A stretch of 39,749 nt of DNA, taken from Spartobacteria bacterium (GTDB taxonomy: Bacteria; Verrucomicrobiota; Verrucomicrobiia; Chthoniobacterales; UBA10450). Every line of letters begins with the position of its first letter. Positions within the stretch are counted from its first letter, which is position 1. The notes beneath the pieces were generated by a model. The model was not told where the DNA came from, made no database searches, and saw nothing but the letters and a program-made list of their open reading frames with translations. Location: the NCBI GenBank assembly GCA_003134765.1, contig PLCM01000007.1, positions 1 through 39,749 on the forward strand, given 5' to 3'. This document shows, in pieces, positions 37,187 to 39,749 of this stretch. The translations under genes and the position numbers were made by a program.

Positions 37187-37353
37187 CTTGCTCTCAAGGT
37201 TGGTAGAATTTCTTTGAAAAGTCCCGGGGGCCACTATGAACTAGCCGCACGCAGGAGTAAACTTCTTGCCAGCGACAACGTTGTAACGTCTCAATGGATG
37301 CGTGCACCCGGAACGCCGTAAGGGGTGCCCCCACTTTTTTGTTACCCACAATT

Positions 37354-37373
37354 CACGGTCGTTTTCTACGGTC
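37354..37373 (+). repeat. Putative integrase arm site, right end
   Basis: CACGGTCGTTTTCTACGGTC, 19/20 identical to 29991-30010 and in the same orientation, 135 bp inside attR. Confidence 0.5.
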
Positions 37374-37398
37374 GCACCGATTTTCCGTGAGAGGCGTT

Positions 37399-37474
37399 GC
37401 AAAGCTACGCAATGAATCCGCGCCTTTGATTCGCTAGTTCGCTCTGTAGCCGCCGATTCTGCAAAGCTATGCAA
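37399..37474 (+). repeat. Pair of 14-bp direct repeats near attR
   Basis: GCAAAGCTACGCAA (37399-37412) and GCAAAGCTATGCAA (37461-37474) are 62 bp apart and differ at one base. Each is partly palindromic (GCAAAGCT...). They are possible binding sites for the integrase or an accessory protein. Confidence 0.45.
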
Positions 37475-37508
37475 ATCAGTGTAATTCAGGGAAATTCGGG
37501 GTATTTCA

Positions 37509-37548
37509 ATTATGAGTTCCCTGCTCTAACCGCTGAGCTATAGACCCG
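37509..37548. other. attR: displaced 5' half of tRNA-Ile2
   Basis: 38/40 identical to 29903-29942. It is the tRNA 5' half up to the anticodon loop, without a 3' half, so not a functional tRNA. Two substitutions (one in the acceptor strand) show it is no longer selected. Confidence 0.85.
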
Positions 37549-38095
37549 CCACGGTCACGAATAAATCATGACCATAGGCGGATGACCAACCTCGAATGCT
37601 TTCGGTAGGGACGGCGCGCTGCGCCGGTCCGCGAACATCCCTTACGGCTGTGCCGCAGGCAAGCTTAGAGCGACGCTCAGGTGGATCAAGCGCTCCGACG
37701 CTCGATGTCATTTAGGCAGCGAAGCCGCATTTATTTGACATCGCCCGTCTACGGACATCGCAGCGCGATGTCCCTACCCTCCGAATCCTCGACGCCTACA
37801 ATGCGTGCCGACATGCGTCGCGAGCAAGCCGCTGAGCTATAGGCCCATTCTCAATTTGGATTAAAACACGGGGCACGACGCGTGACCAACCCCAAAATGC
37901 TTTTGGTAGGGACGGCGCGCTGCGCCGTCCGCGGATATCCAAGGTGGCTCGAGCGCTCCGACGCTCGATGTCATTTAGGCAGCGAAGCCGCATTTATTTG
38001 ACATCGCCCGTCCACGGACATCGCAGCGCGATGTCCCCACCATCGCGATTTCGACCTTACAAGTGCGTGCCGGTCTGCGGCGCGGGACGAGGCGC
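37530..38095. repeat. Tandemly duplicated ~300-bp unit with tRNA fragment and REP hairpins
   Basis: Unit 1 (37530-37828) and unit 2 (37829 to ~38095) align at offsets of 299-301 bp: both start CCGCTGAGCTATA, share GTGACCAACC-like and GGTAGGGACGGCGCGCTGCG blocks, and share a long near-identical stretch (37691-37787 versus 37954-38042). Unit 1 has about 37 extra bases in the middle. Unit 1 ends with a degenerate copy of the 3' end of the 123-aa gene (37797-37828 versus 38057-38095). Between attR and that gene, about 500 bp therefore hold only this duplication and REP-like hairpins. Confidence 0.8.
37829..37846 (-). other. Second tRNA-Ile2 5'-end fragment
   Basis: An 18-bp exact match to the 5' acceptor strand and part of the D-arm of the tRNA at 29869-29941. 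It lies at the junction of the tandem duplication and lacks the rest of the tRNA. Confidence 0.75.
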
Positions 38096-38428
38096 GAGGT
38101 TGCGCTCACGCTCGGCGGCCTTCGCGGCTGCGGGATCGACAGGTTTGGGTGCGGTCTTCTTCATGGCCGCATCCATTTCAGCTTTCGTCGGCGGCGCTGG
38201 TGGCTTCGGGTGAGTCTGGGTGCCCACCCGGATCACCTGACCCTTCACGAACTGGTACCCATCGGAATGAGTCCAGACTCCCTTCACAAGCGACCAGCCT
38301 GCTTTCAGCGGTGGCGCCGGCGCGACCTTGGGCACGGTTTTCGTTTCCTTCTTGTTCCTCGACGGTGAAGGCTCGGCTGTTGCCGCGAAACTGGTGAGGA
38401 TGGCGATAGATAAAATGGTTCGGATCAT
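38057..38428 (-). CDS. Small secreted Pro/Lys/Ala-rich protein
   Basis: 123 aa with a clean signal peptide (MIRTILSIAILTSFAATA, cleavage near residue 18). The mature part has a central motif GWSLVKGVWTHSDGYQFVKG with conserved-looking Trp, His, Gly and Tyr, flanked by Lys/Pro/Ala-rich, probably disordered tails (PKPPAPPTKAE, APKPVDPAAAKAAERE). I do not recognise a named family. It is probably periplasmic or extracellular. Its 3' end was copied in the tandem duplication next to it. Confidence 0.7.
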   Translation of the reverse strand: MIRTILSIAILTSFAATAEPSPSRNKKETKTVPKVAPAPPLKAGWSLVKGVWTHSDGYQFVKGQVIRVGTQTHPKPPAPPTKAEMDAAMKKTAPKPVDPAAAKAAERERNLAPRPAPQTGTHL

Positions 38429-38596
38429 ATTGAGTTAGCTGCTTTGCGATTTCGTCCGAGGGATTTCCGAGGGGATGGTTGCGGGGCGGCAACCGGCTAA
38501 TCACGCATCGTTCATGGAGCCTGCCGGGGTACCCTTTGGCATGATGAGTGGAGCGGCAGACATGATGGGTTCGTGGGACGTTCCGCGATTCACCTC

Positions 38597-38644
38597 AAAA
38601 AGGCAACGCGTGGTCAAGCTTGTTTTTCTTTTTGCCTCGTTGCC
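38597..38644 (-). terminator. Candidate intrinsic terminator of the small membrane peptide gene
   Basis: On the minus strand a GGCAACG...CGTTGCC stem with a long loop is followed directly by five Ts, 10-57 bp past the stop at 38654. The long loop lowers confidence. Confidence 0.4.
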
Positions 38645-38653
38645 CGCTGGGAC

Positions 38654-38821
38654 TCAAAAGCCCGACCACGGACTCTGCTGCGAGAAATGTTCCCGCGCCA
38701 GGAGGACCCCGATGCGGACAACGACGCTCACGAGAAAGCCGACGACGAAGCAGAATCCGGCTGCGTAACGCATCGAGCGTTCGGTCAGGTCAAAAATTCC
38801 TGGCGGCTTGTCTTTGTGCAT
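38654..38821 (-). CDS. Small single-helix membrane protein
   Basis: 55 aa from the ATG at 38821; a TTG at 38893 would extend it by 24 residues. The N-terminus MHKDKPPGIFDLTERSMRYA is followed by one strong transmembrane helix (~18-42, AAGFCFVVGFLVSVVVRIGVLLA) and a short tail. No family is recognised. It is divergent from the DUF4013-like gene, with 173 bp between their starts, and a candidate terminator follows it, which supports it being real. Confidence 0.5.
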   Translation of the reverse strand: MHKDKPPGIFDLTERSMRYAAGFCFVVGFLVSVVVRIGVLLAREHFSQQSPWSGF

Positions 38822-38994
38822 CGCGGGATTCTGGACGGTTGCGCTGGGCTGCGTCAAGTGCGGGCTCTTTGAAGCGAAATTCTGTTCGTTCAACCCGACG
38901 AAAGGATCGGACTGGCCCCGGGGGCAATCGTTTGCAATTGACAGGGAAAGGACAGATCAGGCATTTCTTTTCAGAGCACCCGGTTTGCAAAGCA

Positions 38995-39723
38995 ATGAAC
39001 TACGCCTCTTCCGTCAGCGATTTCTTCAAAAGTCCCAAGTGGATGATGAATATGCTGCTGGCCGGCGTCTGCGTCTTTATTCCCTTCATCGGCCAGATTG
39101 TGATCAAGGGCTGGTTGATCACCGGCTTTTGGGGTCGCGATGACGAACGCCCCGAGACCTTTCCCGATTTCGATTTCGGTAACTTCGGCAAATATCTGGA
39201 GCGCGGCCTCTGGCCTTTCCTCGTGACGTTTGTGACCGGCCTCGTGCTCGGAATGATTTTCGCCGTCTTTATGGTGCCTTTCGCGATGATCTCCAGCCTT
39301 CTCACCGGCGGGAGCCACGGACAGGAGAACGGCTGCGCCGGCGCGCTCATTGGCATTATCATATTTTTCTTCTACATGATTATGATCGTTGCGATGTTGT
39401 TTCTGCTGACTCCATTTACTTTGCGAGCAACGATCACGCAGGATTTCGGACAGTCATTCAACTTCGCGTTCGTGAAGAGATTCGTGACCTTGATGTGGAA
39501 GGAGATCCTCCTGAGCGCACTCTTCCTGTTGGTCGCCAGCACGATCCTCGTTTGTATCGGCGCGCTGGCCCTTTGCGTGGGAATGTATTTCGCCCTGGTG
39601 CCGGTCTACTTCTGCTGGCTGCATTTGCAGAAGCAACTTTATCGCCTCTATGTCAGCCGCGGCGGCGAGCCGGTCCCGCAAAGTCCGAAACTGCGCGATT
39701 CCGCCGCGCCGGCGACGACCTAA
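38995..39723 (+). CDS. DUF4013-like multi-pass membrane protein
   Basis: 242 aa from the ATG at 38995. The frame is open further upstream to 38620, but that part is Arg/Ser-rich and overlaps the opposite-strand peptide. The opening MNYASSVSDFFKSPKWMMNMLLAGVCVFIPFIGQIVIKGW and FPDFDFGNFGKYLERGLWPF match the DUF4013 layout: short helix, PxxW, membrane helix, P-x-x-G-x-x-x-x-x-G, then an acidic D-F loop before the next helix. About five to six membrane helices are visible, and the C-terminal tail is Pro-rich and cytosolic-looking. Function of the family is unknown. Confidence 0.8.
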   Translation: MNYASSVSDFFKSPKWMMNMLLAGVCVFIPFIGQIVIKGWLITGFWGRDDERPETFPDFDFGNFGKYLERGLWPFLVTFVTGLVLGMIFAVFMVPFAMISSLLTGGSHGQENGCAGALIGIIIFFFYMIMIVAMLFLLTPFTLRATITQDFGQSFNFAFVKRFVTLMWKEILLSALFLLVASTILVCIGALALCVGMYFALVPVYFCWLHLQKQLYRLYVSRGGEPVPQSPKLRDSAAPATT

Positions 39724-39728
39724 GCATA

Positions 39729-39749
39729 GGGACGTTTTTCCGAAACGTC
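39729..39749. repeat. REP-like hairpin cut by the window end
   Basis: GACGTTT-TTCCG-AAACGTC is a perfect stem preceded by GG, starting 5 bases after the stop of the DUF4013-like gene. It has the same layout as the hairpins after pgi, so it is probably another REP unit and may terminate transcription. Confidence 0.6.

Larger units (their letters stand above)
37187..37508. other. Non-coding attR-proximal region
   Basis: No gene supported. It holds the right-end copy of the 20-bp arm-like repeat (37354-37373), two GCAAAGCTAYGCAA repeats (37399-37412 and 37461-37474), and an A/T-richer lead-in to attR. This is the layout expected of the att-flanking control region of an integrative element. Confidence 0.6.

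Noticed and set aside
37241..37474. 77-aa minus-strand open frame
   Set aside because: Lies in the att-proximal repeat region, has no family features and overlaps the candidate arm sites.
37509..37548. A second functional tRNA gene
   Set aside because: Only the 5' half is present, with no T-arm or 3' acceptor strand, and it carries acceptor-stem changes; it is the att repeat.

Overview
The window looks like a chromosomal segment of a Verrucomicrobiota bacterium, most likely a soil Chthoniobacterales (Spartobacteria) relative. This is an inference from the style of the genes: very large secreted proteins with TPTATP linkers, a tandem C-terminal module with the motif NISTRG..TGDN.[ML]IGGFI, a zinc-ribbon bactofilin beside a plain bactofilin, a DUF5069 protein, and many REP-like hairpins. 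No rRNA or other phylogenetic marker is present, so the assignment is not firm.

Region 1 (1-18238, minus strand) is a tandem array of four giant exported proteins. Three are complete (1249, 1313 and 1320 aa). The fourth runs off the left edge, with 2039 codons visible. All four share a signal region with the pattern E-S-G-x-x-[NS]-P-R. They are built from sialidase-like or other beta-propellers, PPC-like, carboxypeptidase-regulatory-like, MAM-like, Fn3 and PKD domains. The three complete ones end in two copies of the ~130-aa NISTRG module. The 1313- and 1320-aa genes are a tandem duplication in which one internal domain has been swapped.

Region 2 (18481-29615) is a core-like block at higher GC. 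On the plus strand are glucose-6-phosphate isomerase, a small sensor-less histidine-kinase-like ATPase, an NtrC-type sigma-54 activator, a GlnD-like PII uridylyltransferase and a sugar nucleotidyltransferase. Convergent to these on the minus strand are DUF5069, two bactofilins and an STT3/AglB-like GT-C membrane protein. REP-like inverted repeats sit at gene ends, and one of them supplies a stop codon.

Region 3 (29869-37548) is a ~7.6-kb integrative island at a tRNA-Ile2(CAU) gene. It has a tyrosine recombinase directly beside the tRNA and a 40-bp direct repeat (38/40) of the tRNA 5' half at the far end. Short repeats near both ends look like integrase arm sites. Cargo includes a nonsense-interrupted gene, a frameshifted virion-like domain remnant, an XRE regulator, a GT87-type membrane glycosyltransferase, a stand-alone NISTRG protein, a collagen-like/seven-blade propeller protein, and a tiny protein resembling the ribosomal L7/L12 C-terminal domain. 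The island therefore carries envelope genes that use the same module as the resident giant array.

Region 4 (37549-39749) is the displaced original flank. It holds a tandemly duplicated ~300-bp unit containing a second tRNA fragment and REP hairpins, a small secreted protein, a one-helix membrane peptide, a DUF4013-like membrane protein, and a hairpin cut by the window edge.
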